Origin: Roseateles toxinivorans
GTDB lineage: Bacteria; Pseudomonadota; Gammaproteobacteria; Burkholderiales; Burkholderiaceae_C
Reading direction: 5' to 3'
Assembly (NCBI GenBank): GCA_945898095.1
Contig: CAMDHE010000037.1
Span: forward strand, 1 to 38,012
DNA length: 38,012 nucleotides
The notes under the pieces are model-generated. The model had not been told where the DNA came from, ran no database searches, and saw nothing but the letters and a program-made list of their open reading frames with translations. Both the position numbers and the translations under genes were made by a program. Below, piece after piece: positions 9,632 to 20,067 of the stretch; position 1 is the first letter of the stretch, and each line of letters opens with the position of its first letter.

Positions 9632-10522
9632 TTACTGCCCCTTGGCCGCAGCCACTTGAGCCGCGACCTCGGCGGCGAAATCGTCGACCTTCTTCTCGAT
9701 GCCTTCACCGACGACATAGAGGGTAAAGCCGCGAATCGTGGTGCCGGCAGCCTTGAGCATCTGCTCGACGGTCTGCTTGTCGTTCTTGACGAAGGACTGA
9801 TTCAACAGCGAGACCTCCTTGAGGAATTTCTGCACCGAGCCCTCGACCATCTTGGCGACGATCTCGGCCGGTTTGCCCGATTCGGCAGCCTTTTGCTCGG
9901 CAATCGAACGCTCGCGAGCGACCAGTTCAGCCGGCACTTCAGCTGACGACAGCGCAGCAGGCTTCATCGCGGCAACATGCATGGCGACGTCCTTGGCAGC
10001 TGTTTCGTCACCATCAAACTCGACCAGCACGCCGATGCGCGTGCCATGCAGATAGGAAGCCAGCTTGGCGCCCGATGCATAGCGCTTGAAGCGGCGCAGC
10101 GACATGTTTTCGCCGATCTTGCCGATCAGGCCACGGCGCACATCTTCGACCGTCGGGCCGAAGCCTTCTTGTGCCAAAGGCAGGGCCGAGAGTGCGACGA
10201 CATCGGCAGGACCATGCTCAGCCACCAGCTTCGAGCAAGCGTTGACGAAAGCCAGGAAGGCATCGTTCTTGGTCACGAAGTCGGTTTCGCAATTCACTTC
10301 CAGCAGCGCGCCGGCGTTGCCGACAACGGCAGCAGCGACGACACCTTCGGCGGTCACGCGCGAAGAGGCTTTGCCGGCCTTGTTGCCGAGCTTGACGCGC
10401 AGGATTTCCTCGCCCCGGACCAGGTCGCCTTCAGCCTCGATCAGCGCCTTCTTGCATTCCATCATCGGCGCATCGGTGCGTGCGCGCAGTTCGGCCACCA
10501 TGCTTGCAGTAATTACAGCCAT
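9632..10522 (-). CDS. tsf: Translation elongation factor Ts
   Basis: EF-Ts is the nucleotide exchange factor of EF-Tu. The 296-residue protein has an N-terminal UBA-like domain ([20 protein letters not shown], with [10 protein letters not shown] following). The conserved TDFV motif is at residues 80-83 (D81 and F82 correspond to E. coli D80 and F81, which disturb the Mg site of EF-Tu). The core subdomains follow, ending with the Ala-rich [14 protein letters not shown]. It follows rpsB across a 110-base gap containing a strong terminator-like hairpin. Confidence 0.98.
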   Translation of the reverse strand: MAVITASMVAELRARTDAPMMECKKALIEAEGDLVRGEEILRVKLGNKAGKASSRVTAEGVVAAAVVGNAGALLEVNCETDFVTKNDAFLAFVNACSKLVAEHGPADVVALSALPLAQEGFGPTVEDVRRGLIGKIGENMSLRRFKRYASGAKLASYLHGTRIGVLVEFDGDETAAKDVAMHVAAMKPAALSSAEVPAELVARERSIAEQKAAESGKPAEIVAKMVEGSVQKFLKEVSLLNQSFVKNDKQTVEQMLKAAGTTIRGFTLYVVGEGIEKKVDDFAAEVAAQVAAAKGQ

Positions 10523-10584
10523 CTTGATTCTCCGTTCTCAGCGAGTTTGCAAGCCTTCGCTGACAAACTCAACCGATATGTTTT

Positions 10585-10612
10585 GAAAAAAAAGGGGCTG
10601 AAACAGCCCCTC
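10585..10612 (-). terminator. Intrinsic terminator or attenuator between rpsB and tsf
   Basis: Read on the minus strand, AGGGGCTG-TTT-CAGCCCCT (an 8-base perfect stem) is followed at once by a run of eight Ts, a textbook rho-independent terminator. It lies about 20 bases after the rpsB stop and about 65 bases before the tsf start, so some transcripts should end after rpsB while read-through gives tsf. A terminator in the rpsB-tsf gap is known from E. coli. Confidence 0.85.
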
Positions 10613-10632
10613 CTGTTGCGGACGCTGAAAAC

Positions 10633-11379
10633 TCAAGCGCCTTCGCTGACTTCCACGAACTCGTCACCCGCCGGGGCAACTGCCTGGACCACTTCGTTGT
10701 TCGAGTTGGCACGGCCTTCGATCACGGCATCAGCCACGGCACGAGCGTACAAGGCAACTGCCTTGGCCGAGTCATCGTTACCGGGAATGACATAGTCGAT
10801 GCCTTCAGGCGAATGGTTGGTGTCGACCACGCCGATGATGGGGATGCCGAGCTTTCGGGCTTCGGCAATTGCGATCTTGTGGTAGCCGACGTCGATCACG
10901 AAGACCGCATCAGGCAGCACGCTCATGTCCTGGATGCCGCCGATATTGCGCTGCAACTTGATCAGGTCACGCTGGAACATCAGCGCTTCTTTCTTGATTG
11001 CTGGCTGTGTGCCGGCATCGACTTGAGCTTGCATGTCCTTGAGGATCTTCAGCGAGCCCTTGACCGTCTTGAAGTTGGTCATCATGCCGCCCAACCAGCG
11101 CTGGTCGACATAAGGCACGCCGGCGCGCTGGGCTTCCAGGGCGATCACGTCGCGCGCTTGACGCTTGGTGCCGATCATCATGATCGTGCCGCGCTTGGCC
11201 GACAACTGGCGAATGAACTTCATCGCATCCTGGAACGCAGGCAGCGTCTTTTCCAGGTTGATGATGTGGATCTTGTTGCGATGGCCGTAGATGTACGGGG
11301 CCATCTTGGGGTGCCAAAAACGGGTCTGGTGGCCGAAATGGACGCCGGCTTCCAGCATTTCACGCATCGTGACTGACAT
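10633..11379 (-). CDS. rpsB: 30S ribosomal protein S2
   Basis: S2 binds between the head and body of the 30S subunit and in E. coli represses its own mRNA. The 248-residue protein begins [20 protein letters not shown], followed by [12 protein letters not shown]. It also contains [49 protein letters not shown] and [19 protein letters not shown], all S2 hallmarks. ATG at 11379 is chosen over one four codons earlier because TTTGGAG lies at normal distance upstream. A promoter and a leader of about 165 bases precede it. Confidence 0.98.
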   Translation of the reverse strand: MSVTMREMLEAGVHFGHQTRFWHPKMAPYIYGHRNKIHIINLEKTLPAFQDAMKFIRQLSAKRGTIMMIGTKRQARDVIALEAQRAGVPYVDQRWLGGMMTNFKTVKGSLKILKDMQAQVDAGTQPAIKKEALMFQRDLIKLQRNIGGIQDMSVLPDAVFVIDVGYHKIAIAEARKLGIPIIGVVDTNHSPEGIDYVIPGNDDSAKAVALYARAVADAVIEGRANSNNEVVQAVAPAGDEFVEVSEGA

Positions 11380-11545
11380 ATTGAACTCCAAAGGTTGTGT
11401 CTAAGATCCGACCTGAATTGCCCCTCACCCGGTAGTTTTCCGAGCGAGTCAGCAACACCTTTTAATGGCCTGATCTGCGATTTACTTTGCCATCGCCCGA
11501 AATTCGGGAAGTTGAACGACCCACAATTGGCTCGCCCGGCAAAGC
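11380..11545 (-). promoter_or_regulatory. rpsB 5' leader, possible S2 autoregulatory element
   Basis: If transcription starts about 7 bases after the -10 element at 11552-11557, the rpsB mRNA has an untranslated leader of about 165 bases. It contains the perfect inverted repeat CCCGAA-A-TTCGGG (plus-strand 11496-11508) and a GGAG ribosome binding site just before the ATG. E. coli rpsB has a leader of similar length through which S2 represses rpsB-tsf. Length and position fit such an element here; the fold itself was not computed. Confidence 0.45.
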
Positions 11546-11551
11546 CATGAG

Positions 11552-11557
11552 AGTATA
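11552..11557 (-). promoter_or_regulatory. Candidate -10 element for rpsB
   Basis: The minus strand reads TTGTATACTCTC here, giving TATACT, one mismatch from TATAAT. No good -35 hexamer lies at 17 bases; the nearest is CTGCTC. The core GTATAC is palindromic, so it could also place a weak -10 (TATACA) for the divergent nnr gene. The rest of the 308-base gap 11380-11687 contains no credible gene. Confidence 0.5.
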
Positions 11558-11687
11558 CAACGCCAGGACTGCTCGAGCAGCCCGACTTGCCAGAAGAACT
11601 CAAGATCGGGCGCGATTTCAATCAAAATTCCACTACCCGGCAACAATCCGTCTGGACTTCCAGAGCCAGGCCTGACAAGCTGTATCA

Positions 11688-13187
11688 ATGCAAAAAATTC
11701 TTCCCAGCACAAGCAAGTTGCCGCTGTTCACGGCGGCCAGCAGTCGTGCGATCGAGGCCCAAGCTCAAGCCGACCTGCCCGCCCATGCACTGATGGCGCG
11801 CGCAGGACTGGCGGTGGCGCGCTTGGCCCTGGCTCTGCCGAAAGGCGAAGGCGCGATCTGGATTGTTTGCGGTCCTGGCAATAACGGCGGCGATGGCCTG
11901 GTGGCGGCAAGACTGCTGCAGATGCATGGGCAAAGTGTGCATGTCAGCCTGATCGAGAGCGACCGTACGCCTGCCGATGCGATGACGGCAAGGCTGGCCG
12001 CGAGACAGGCCGGTGTGACCATCAGCAATAGCCTCGATGCGCCACCACAAGTCAGCCTGGCAGTCGACGCCCTGCTCGGCTTGGGTCTGCAGCGTCCACC
12101 TGTTGGCGCCATCGCCGCGGCGATTGCCGGGCTGAACTTGCTGGCTGCGCCTTTGATAGCGGTCGATCTGCCAAGCGGCCTGCAGTCGGACAGCGGTGCA
12201 GTTTTCAGCCTGGATGGGACAAGATTGGCCGTGAGGGCCCGACATACGCTGGCCTTGCTGACCTTGAAGCCGGGCCAGTTCACCGCCGATGGCCGTGCGC
12301 TTTGCGGCGAACAATGGTTTGACGATCTTGGCGTCAGCCACTCGCACAAGCCCGATGCTGAACTGGTCGGCAGCAATTGCCTGGCCGCTTGGCGGAGTGC
12401 TCGCAGCCATTCGGCGCACAAGGGCAGCCAAGGCAATCTGTTGGTGGTCGGTGGCGCCAGCGGCATGCGTGGCGCCGCCCTGTTGGCCGCGCGAGCCGCC
12501 CTGGCCTCGGGAGCCGGACTTGTCCATTGTTGCCTGCTGGAGAGCCAGGCGACCGAACTGGATTCACAGCGCCCCGAATTGATGTTCTGGCCGCAAGACC
12601 GCATGGCCCATCAGCAAGACTGGCGGGACATGGTCATCGTCTGCGGCTGCGGCGGCGGCCAGGACATCGCCGCCCAACTGCCCGCCCTGCTCGCCCAGGC
12701 CAGCCGACTGGTACTCGATGCCGATGGCTTGAATGCGATAGCGCGGGACCCGCAACTGCGCGCCCTGCTGGGCAGGCGCAGCGCAAACGGCATGCAGACC
12801 ATCTTGACGCCGCATCCGCTGGAGGCTGCAAGATTGCTGGACTGCGATGCCTTGACAGTGCAGCAGGATCGCCTGGCGGCGGCACGCGAATTGGCCGCGC
12901 GATATGCCTGCACCATCCTCCTCAAGGGATCCGGCAGCGTCATTGCCAGCGCAGATGGACGACTCAGCATCAACAGCAGCGGCAGCGCGGCCCTGGCCAC
13001 GGCCGGAACGGGCGATGTGTTGGCGGGCTGGCTGGGTGGGTTATGGACGCAGCAAGCCACGGCCGACCCACATGAACTGGCAATTGCGGCCTGCCATTGG
13101 CATGGCTTGGCAGCGCAAGACCAGTCAGCCGGCCCTTTGCGCGCAGCCGATCTGGTCGAGCGCATGCATGCGCTGTTCGGCGCCTAG
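11688..13187 (+). CDS. nnr: Bifunctional NAD(P)H-hydrate epimerase / ADP-dependent NAD(P)H-hydrate dehydratase
   Basis: This enzyme repairs NAD(P)HX, the damaged hydrated form of NAD(P)H: the N-terminal YjeF domain epimerises it and the C-terminal ribokinase-like domain dehydrates it using ADP. The 499-residue length matches the fused form. The N-domain shows CGPGNNGGDGLVAARLLQ (about 62-79), AVDALLGLGLQ and AVDLPSGLQSDSG. The C-domain shows GNLLVVGGASGMRGAALLAA, TPHPLEAARLL, LLKGSGSVIA and the catalytic ATAGTGDVLAG. It is the only plus-strand protein gene in the first 36 kb, divergent from rpsB and convergent with rnr. The last four bases of each overlap in the palindrome CTAG. No strong ribosome binding site precedes ATG 11688. 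Confidence 0.95.
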   Translation: MQKILPSTSKLPLFTAASSRAIEAQAQADLPAHALMARAGLAVARLALALPKGEGAIWIVCGPGNNGGDGLVAARLLQMHGQSVHVSLIESDRTPADAMTARLAARQAGVTISNSLDAPPQVSLAVDALLGLGLQRPPVGAIAAAIAGLNLLAAPLIAVDLPSGLQSDSGAVFSLDGTRLAVRARHTLALLTLKPGQFTADGRALCGEQWFDDLGVSHSHKPDAELVGSNCLAAWRSARSHSAHKGSQGNLLVVGGASGMRGAALLAARAALASGAGLVHCCLLESQATELDSQRPELMFWPQDRMAHQQDWRDMVIVCGCGGGQDIAAQLPALLAQASRLVLDADGLNAIARDPQLRALLGRRSANGMQTILTPHPLEAARLLDCDALTVQQDRLAAARELAARYACTILLKGSGSVIASADGRLSINSSGSAALATAGTGDVLAGWLGGLWTQQATADPHELAIAACHWHGLAAQDQSAGPLRAADLVERMHALFGA

Positions 13188-15466
13188 CGGCGCTTGCGGG
13201 TACGCGCTTCGGCGGCCGCCGGTTTGGTCGCAGCTTTTGCGCTTGCACGCGCTGGCCGGCCCTTGCGTTCGGCCTTGACCTTGCGGTCGGCGCGTCGCAC
13301 CTGCTCGAGCTCTTCCACGGCATTTGCCGGCGCACGCGGAGCAATCCCGGCCTTGTCGCGTTGCGCCCGCGCGATGAGCTTGGCTTCGCCACTTTCATGC
13401 ACCAGGTGGAAATCGATCTTGCGACCATCCAGATCGACGCGGCTGACCTGCACATGCACGGGTGTGCCGGTGGCATAGCGAATACCGCTGCGCTCGCCGC
13501 GCAATTCCTGACGCATTTCATCAAAGCGGAAATATTCCCCGCCGAGCTCGGTAATGTGAATCAAACCCTCGACATAAAGCGCATCGAGCTGCACGAACAG
13601 ACCGAAGCTGGTCACAGCACTGACGGTGCCGGCAAACTCCTCGCCCAGATGGTCACGCATATAGCGGCACTTGAGCCAGGCCTCGACATCGCGCGAAGCC
13701 TCATCAGCGCGCCGTTCGTTGGCGCTGCAATGCGCGCCGACAACCTCCCAGCGCTCCAGTTCGGTGGAAGCACTGGCCGGGTTGATCGGGGGCGCCTTGC
13801 CGGGCCGTTTGGCCGGCGTCGGCACGTCCATCTTGGAAGCATCCAACTGGTAGCGCTTGCCCGCCAGAATCGCCTTGATGACCCGGTGCACCAGCAGATC
13901 GGGATAACGCCGGATCGGGCTGGTGAAATGGGTATAGGCCGGATAGGACAAGCCGAAATGGCCAGCGTTGGCAGCGGTGTAGATCGCCTGCTGCATCGAG
14001 CGCAGCAACATGCTGTGAATCTGCGTCGCATCGGGCCGGTCTTTGGTCGCTGCGGCGATGGCCTGGTATTCGCTCGGCAAGGGCGAATCGCTGATCCCCA
14101 TGCCGATCCCCAAAGCGCGCAGATAGGCTTGCAGAGCGATGCGCTTTTCGGCCGTCGGTCCCTCGTGGACGCGAAACAATGAACCATGCTTGGCCTGGGC
14201 GATGAAATCAGCGGCGCATACATTGGCCGCCAACATCGACTCCTCGATCAACTTATGCGCTTCATTGCGGGTACGCGGAATGATCTTCTCGATATGCCCG
14301 TTGTCGTCGCAGACGATCTGGGTCTCCACCGTCTCGAAGTCGATGGCGCCACGGCGCCCGCGTTCGGCCAGCAGGGCGCGGTAAACCTCGTGCAAATGCA
14401 GGAGATGGGGCACCAGATCCTGCCTTTTGGCAGCTTCCGGGCCATGGGTGTTGGCGAGCACCGCGGCCACCTCGGTATAGGTGAAGCGGGCCTTCGAACA
14501 GATCACCGCCGGGTAAAACTGGTAGGCCTGCACTTCACCGCTTTGAGTGACCAGCATGTCGCAGACCATCGCCAACCGGTCCTGATAAGGATTCAGCGAG
14601 CACAAGCCATTGGAGAGCTTTTCCGGCAGCATCGGGATCACCCGGCGCGGGAAATAGACCGAAGTGGCGCGCTCATAAGCATCAGCATCGAGCGGCTCGC
14701 CCGGCTTGACATAGTGGCTGACATCGGCGATCGCCACGATCAAACGCCAACCATTGAAAGCTGTCTTGCCGCGACCCGACTTGTGCGGCTCACAATAGAC
14801 CGCATCGTCGAAGTCACGCGCATCCTCACCATCAATCGTCACCAGCGGCACATCGCGCAGATCGATGCGCTGCTTCAGGTCGGCGGCGCGCAGCTTTTCG
14901 GATAGTTTGGCCGCATGCGCCATGGTCTCGGCGCTGAAGCGATGCGGCACGTCGAATTTGCGCACGGCAATCTCGATTTCCATGCCGGGATCGTCGATCT
15001 CGCCGAGCACCTCGACCACGCGGCCGGCCGGCTTGGCATAAAGCGACGGCGCTTCGGTCAACTCAACCGCCACCACCTGCCCCGCTGTAGCGTTGGCGAT
15101 GGCGTTCTTCGGAATCAAGATGTCCCGACCCATGCGCTTGTCTTCAGGCGCGACCAGCCAGATGCCTGACTCCAGCAACAAGCGCCCGATGATGTTCTTC
15201 TTTTTGCGCTCCAGAATCTCCAGCACCCGGCCTTCCGGGCGGCCGCGTTTGTCAAAGCGCACGACACGGACACGTAGCCGATCGCCATGCATGACGGCCT
15301 GCATTTCCTGGGATGAGAGGTAGACATCCTGCGAACCGACATCCGGCAACAAGAAGCCATGACCATCGCGATGACCCTGCACCGTGCCGTCGACCTCGCT
15401 CAACAGCGCCAGCCCTCCAAGAGAGGTTTCCGCTTCATTGCTTGATTTTTTGATGATAGACTCCAA
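13184..15466 (-). CDS. rnr: Ribonuclease R lacking the N-terminal helix-turn-helix region
   Basis: RNase R is a 3'-5' processive exoribonuclease that degrades structured RNA, including rRNA and tRNA. Domains seen are CSD1 beginning at VDGTVQGHRDGHGF (about residue 25), CSD2, the RNB catalytic domain with IDGEDARDFDDAVY (about 211-224), S1 (GTVSAVTSFGLFVQLDALYV) and a Lys/Arg/Ala-rich tail ending RTRKRR. The frame is open to a GTG at 15508, inside the opposed tRNA. I prefer TTG 15466 because AGGAAAG sits just upstream (15469-15475), giving 760 residues. With this start D220 aligns with E. coli D280, so about 60 residues, the usual HTH region, are absent. The upstream sequence is tRNA, so a simple frameshift cannot restore it. 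No clear promoter is seen; transcription may come from the 15640-17563 genes, running antisense through the tRNA. Confidence 0.93.
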   Translation of the reverse strand: MESIIKKSSNEAETSLGGLALLSEVDGTVQGHRDGHGFLLPDVGSQDVYLSSQEMQAVMHGDRLRVRVVRFDKRGRPEGRVLEILERKKKNIIGRLLLESGIWLVAPEDKRMGRDILIPKNAIANATAGQVVAVELTEAPSLYAKPAGRVVEVLGEIDDPGMEIEIAVRKFDVPHRFSAETMAHAAKLSEKLRAADLKQRIDLRDVPLVTIDGEDARDFDDAVYCEPHKSGRGKTAFNGWRLIVAIADVSHYVKPGEPLDADAYERATSVYFPRRVIPMLPEKLSNGLCSLNPYQDRLAMVCDMLVTQSGEVQAYQFYPAVICSKARFTYTEVAAVLANTHGPEAAKRQDLVPHLLHLHEVYRALLAERGRRGAIDFETVETQIVCDDNGHIEKIIPRTRNEAHKLIEESMLAANVCAADFIAQAKHGSLFRVHEGPTAEKRIALQAYLRALGIGMGISDSPLPSEYQAIAAATKDRPDATQIHSMLLRSMQQAIYTAANAGHFGLSYPAYTHFTSPIRRYPDLLVHRVIKAILAGKRYQLDASKMDVPTPAKRPGKAPPINPASASTELERWEVVGAHCSANERRADEASRDVEAWLKCRYMRDHLGEEFAGTVSAVTSFGLFVQLDALYVEGLIHITELGGEYFRFDEMRQELRGERSGIRYATGTPVHVQVSRVDLDGRKIDFHLVHESGEAKLIARAQRDKAGIAPRAPANAVEELEQVRRADRKVKAERKGRPARASAKAATKPAAAEARTRKRR
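15434..15462 (+). promoter_or_regulatory. Candidate promoter of tRNA-Leu
   Basis: TTCATT (15434-15439) and TAGACT (15457-15462), spaced 17 bases and with TGA just before the -10 as an extended element, would start transcription near 15469, about 12 bases before the mature tRNA 5' end. This promoter lies inside the first codons of the opposed rnr gene. The hexamers are seen; use as a promoter is inferred. Confidence 0.45.
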
Positions 15467-15480
15467 GTCTTTCCTGAAAT

Positions 15481-15565
<85 letters not shown>

Positions 15566-15573
15566 AGACATCG

Positions 15574-15601
15574 AATGCCAGCATCATGCTGGCATTTTTT
15601 T
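15574..15601 (+). terminator. Rho-independent terminator after tRNA-Leu
   Basis: ATGCCAGC-ATCAT-GCTGGCAT (an 8-base stem, extendable through the loop) is followed by a run of seven Ts on the plus strand. It lies 9 bases after the tRNA CCA. On the minus strand no T run follows the stem, so it should stop only plus-strand transcription and let minus-strand transcripts pass toward rnr. Confidence 0.88.
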
Positions 15602-15639
15602 GGGCGAATGAACTTGTTTCGCCCATGGCCTGAACAGGA

Positions 15640-16161
15640 TCAGACGACAAATTTCTTCGCCAGAGCATCCGGCCGCAGATCGTCGTATTCCTCGAAAGGC
15701 TGGTGAATCCAGGGGCTGGTCTCCAGGCGCTCGACATAGTAGTCAGGCGTGTAACTGGACACAGCCTTGGACCAGAGCACCGCCGAACGCAACTCGGTGA
15801 TGGCAGGCATACCGCGCAGCCGGTCAACCACTGCTCGCAAGGTCACGCCGGTATCGGCCAGGTCATCCACCAGCAGCACGCGGCCTGCCAATTCACCCTG
15901 CGGCATCGTGATGTACTTGGCAAGGTCAAGACGCCCCTGGATCGTGCCAGCCTCGGCACGGTAGGAACTGGTCGACATGATGCCCAGCGGCTTGTCGAAG
16001 ACACGCGAGAGCACGTCGCCGGGGCGCATGCCGCCTCGTGCCAGACAGAGAATCTGGTCGAACTGCCAGCCCGACGCATGAATCTTCAGCGCCAGCCGTT
16101 CGGTCAGCATATGGTATTCGTCCCAGGACACGTACAAATGCTTGCCGTCGTCAGTCAACAT
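15640..16161 (-). CDS. Phosphoribosyltransferase family protein (xanthine/hypoxanthine PRT-like)
   Basis: The 173-residue protein has the type I phosphoribosyltransferase fold: the PRPP-binding motif RVLLVDDLADTGVTL (about 92-106) with its paired Asp, plus the N-terminal segment ILCLARGGMRPGDVLSRVF. It probably transfers phosphoribose from PRPP to a purine base in salvage. A hood region that would fix the base cannot be assigned by eye, so a specific substrate is not named. GGAG precedes ATG 16161. Its place just after purA, the AMP-synthesis gene, fits purine metabolism. Confidence 0.88.
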   Translation of the reverse strand: MLTDDGKHLYVSWDEYHMLTERLALKIHASGWQFDQILCLARGGMRPGDVLSRVFDKPLGIMSTSSYRAEAGTIQGRLDLAKYITMPQGELAGRVLLVDDLADTGVTLRAVVDRLRGMPAITELRSAVLWSKAVSSYTPDYYVERLETSPWIHQPFEEYDDLRPDALAKKFVV

Positions 16162-16225
16162 AGCGGGAAACTCCTGTGTGATGTATTGATGGATGTGCCT
16201 TCGGTGCGCCGCCTGCTCGCCAAGT

Positions 16226-18768
<2,543 letters not shown>

Positions 18769-18852
18769 AAATTATGGGCTTCGGTTAAAAAAGGCATTGT
18801 ACGGGCCCATGCCCGGAGCACCAGGAAACCATTTGTGTCGATCACAACTCTG

Positions 18853-18874
18853 AAGGGCTGCACAAGCAGCCCTT
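18853..18874 (-). terminator. Inverted repeat between the DUF2065 gene and hisZ, possible weak terminator
   Basis: AAGGGCTGC-4 bases-GCAGCCCTT is a perfect 9-base stem in the 182-base gap 18769-18950. No T run follows on either strand, so it is not a classical terminator. It may separate the hfl cluster from hisZ-purA or stabilise an RNA end. The repeat is seen; the function is inferred. Confidence 0.4.
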
Positions 18875-18950
18875 GTGTTTGTCGGACTCTGGCCTACCGG
18901 CTCTTTGCCTGAACTGCGCAAGACCATAGCGGTGTGCCAGTCGTGAAGCT

Positions 18951-19151
18951 TCAACGCCAGATCAACACCAGGCTCAGCAATCCGATCACCATACTGGTCA
19001 AACCGACGAAGCGTATCTGTCCATCACTCATCGCCAGCATGCGGGTGAACAACTGTCGCCAGACAGTCGGGCTCAAGAACGGCAGCAGGCCCTCAACCAC
19101 CAACATCAGTGACAAGGCCGCAAGCAGTGCCTCGGACAGGCCGCCGCCCAT
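18951..19151 (-). CDS. Small DUF2065 (YjeT-like) inner-membrane protein
   Basis: A 66-residue protein with two hydrophobic helices, LLAALSLMLVVEGLLPFLSP (about 9-28) and LTSMVIGLLSLVLIW near the C-terminus, joined by the conserved loop region WRQLFTRMLAMSDGQIRFVG. This pattern matches the DUF2065/YjeT family, commonly found next to hflC in proteobacteria. The molecular function is unknown. The stretch is easily missed because it is short, but it begins only 2 bases after the hflC stop, which supports co-translation with hflK-hflC. Confidence 0.9.
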   Translation of the reverse strand: MGGGLSEALLAALSLMLVVEGLLPFLSPTVWRQLFTRMLAMSDGQIRFVGLTSMVIGLLSLVLIWR

Positions 19152-19153
19152 GC

Positions 19154-20050
19154 CTATTTCTTCGCAGGGGCAGGCGCACCAGCAGCACCCGAGCCGCGCA
19201 TTGCCTTGAAGAAGTCGCTGCTCGGATCCACTACCATCACGTCCGTTTTGCTGCGAAAACTGGTCCGGTAGGCTTCCAGCGATCGATAGAACTGGGCGAA
19301 CTGAGGATCGCGGCCAAATGCTTCGGCATACAAGACCGAGGCTTTCGCATCGCCCTCGCCCTTGATTTTTTGTGCATCCCGATAAGCTTCGGCCACGATC
19401 ACTTCACGCTGCCGATCAGCATCGGCACGGATCTTCTCGCCGTCGGCCCCGCCAGTCGAACGCAATTCATTGGCTACGCGCTTGCGCTCGGACTCCATCC
19501 GCCGGTAGACCGAATCGGTAATATTGACCGCAAAGTCAACCCGCTTGATGCGTACATCCAGAATCTCGATGCCGAACTGCTTGGCCTCGTCTTCAAGGCG
19601 TTTGCGCACATCGTTCATGACCTTTTCGCGTTCGGTGGCCAGCACAGCCAGCACCGTGCGCTTGGTCACCTCCTCATTGAACGCGGCCTGCACGACCGGG
19701 CTCAAACGATTCTCGACATTGCGCATATCAGCACCGTTGTTACGGATGAACTGACGCGGGTCAGCAACCCGCCATTTGACCAACCAATCGATCACCAGGC
19801 TCTTCTTTTCGGCGGTGAAGATCGGCCTCGATTCCGGGCTATCGAGCGTCTGCACGCGGCGATCCAGCATCACCACGTTCTGCAACGGCGGTGGCAGCTT
19901 GACCTTGAGTCCAGGCTCGGTGACGACTTCCTTGATCTCACCCAAGGCATAAATCACGGCGAACTGGCGTTGATCGACGATGAACAGCATCGAGCTGGCC
20001 AGCATCAGGACAATCAGGACGCCGGCAACGGCGGTGGCAATACGGTTCAT
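19154..20050 (-). CDS. hflC: FtsH protease modulator HflC (SPFH/prohibitin family)
   Basis: HflC pairs with HflK in a large inner-membrane cage that surrounds and restrains the FtsH protease. This 298-residue protein has one N-terminal membrane helix (about residues 8-28, VAGVLIVLMLASSMLFIVDQ). The SPFH domain (QRQFAVIYALGEI through VRIKRVDFAVNITDSVYRRM) and a C-terminal helical region (RVANELRSTGGADGEKIRAD) follow. ATG 20050 (MNRIATAVAG) is preferred over an upstream in-frame start because GGAG precedes it at normal distance. It starts 17 bases after hflK. Confidence 0.96.
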   Translation of the reverse strand: MNRIATAVAGVLIVLMLASSMLFIVDQRQFAVIYALGEIKEVVTEPGLKVKLPPPLQNVVMLDRRVQTLDSPESRPIFTAEKKSLVIDWLVKWRVADPRQFIRNNGADMRNVENRLSPVVQAAFNEEVTKRTVLAVLATEREKVMNDVRKRLEDEAKQFGIEILDVRIKRVDFAVNITDSVYRRMESERKRVANELRSTGGADGEKIRADADRQREVIVAEAYRDAQKIKGEGDAKASVLYAEAFGRDPQFAQFYRSLEAYRTSFRSKTDVMVVDPSSDFFKAMRGSGAAGAPAPAKK

Positions 20051-20067
20051 CTCTATGCTCCCTGATT

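Noticed and set aside
13097-14182. Plus-strand open frame of 361 codons opposite rnr
   Set aside because: Antisense shadow of the RNase R gene, with no recognisable domain and no ribosome binding site.
18772-18954. Possible leader peptide controlling hisZ by histidine attenuation
   Set aside because: The short minus-strand frame in this gap has no run of histidine codons, and the hairpin lacks a T run, so a his-type attenuator is not supported.
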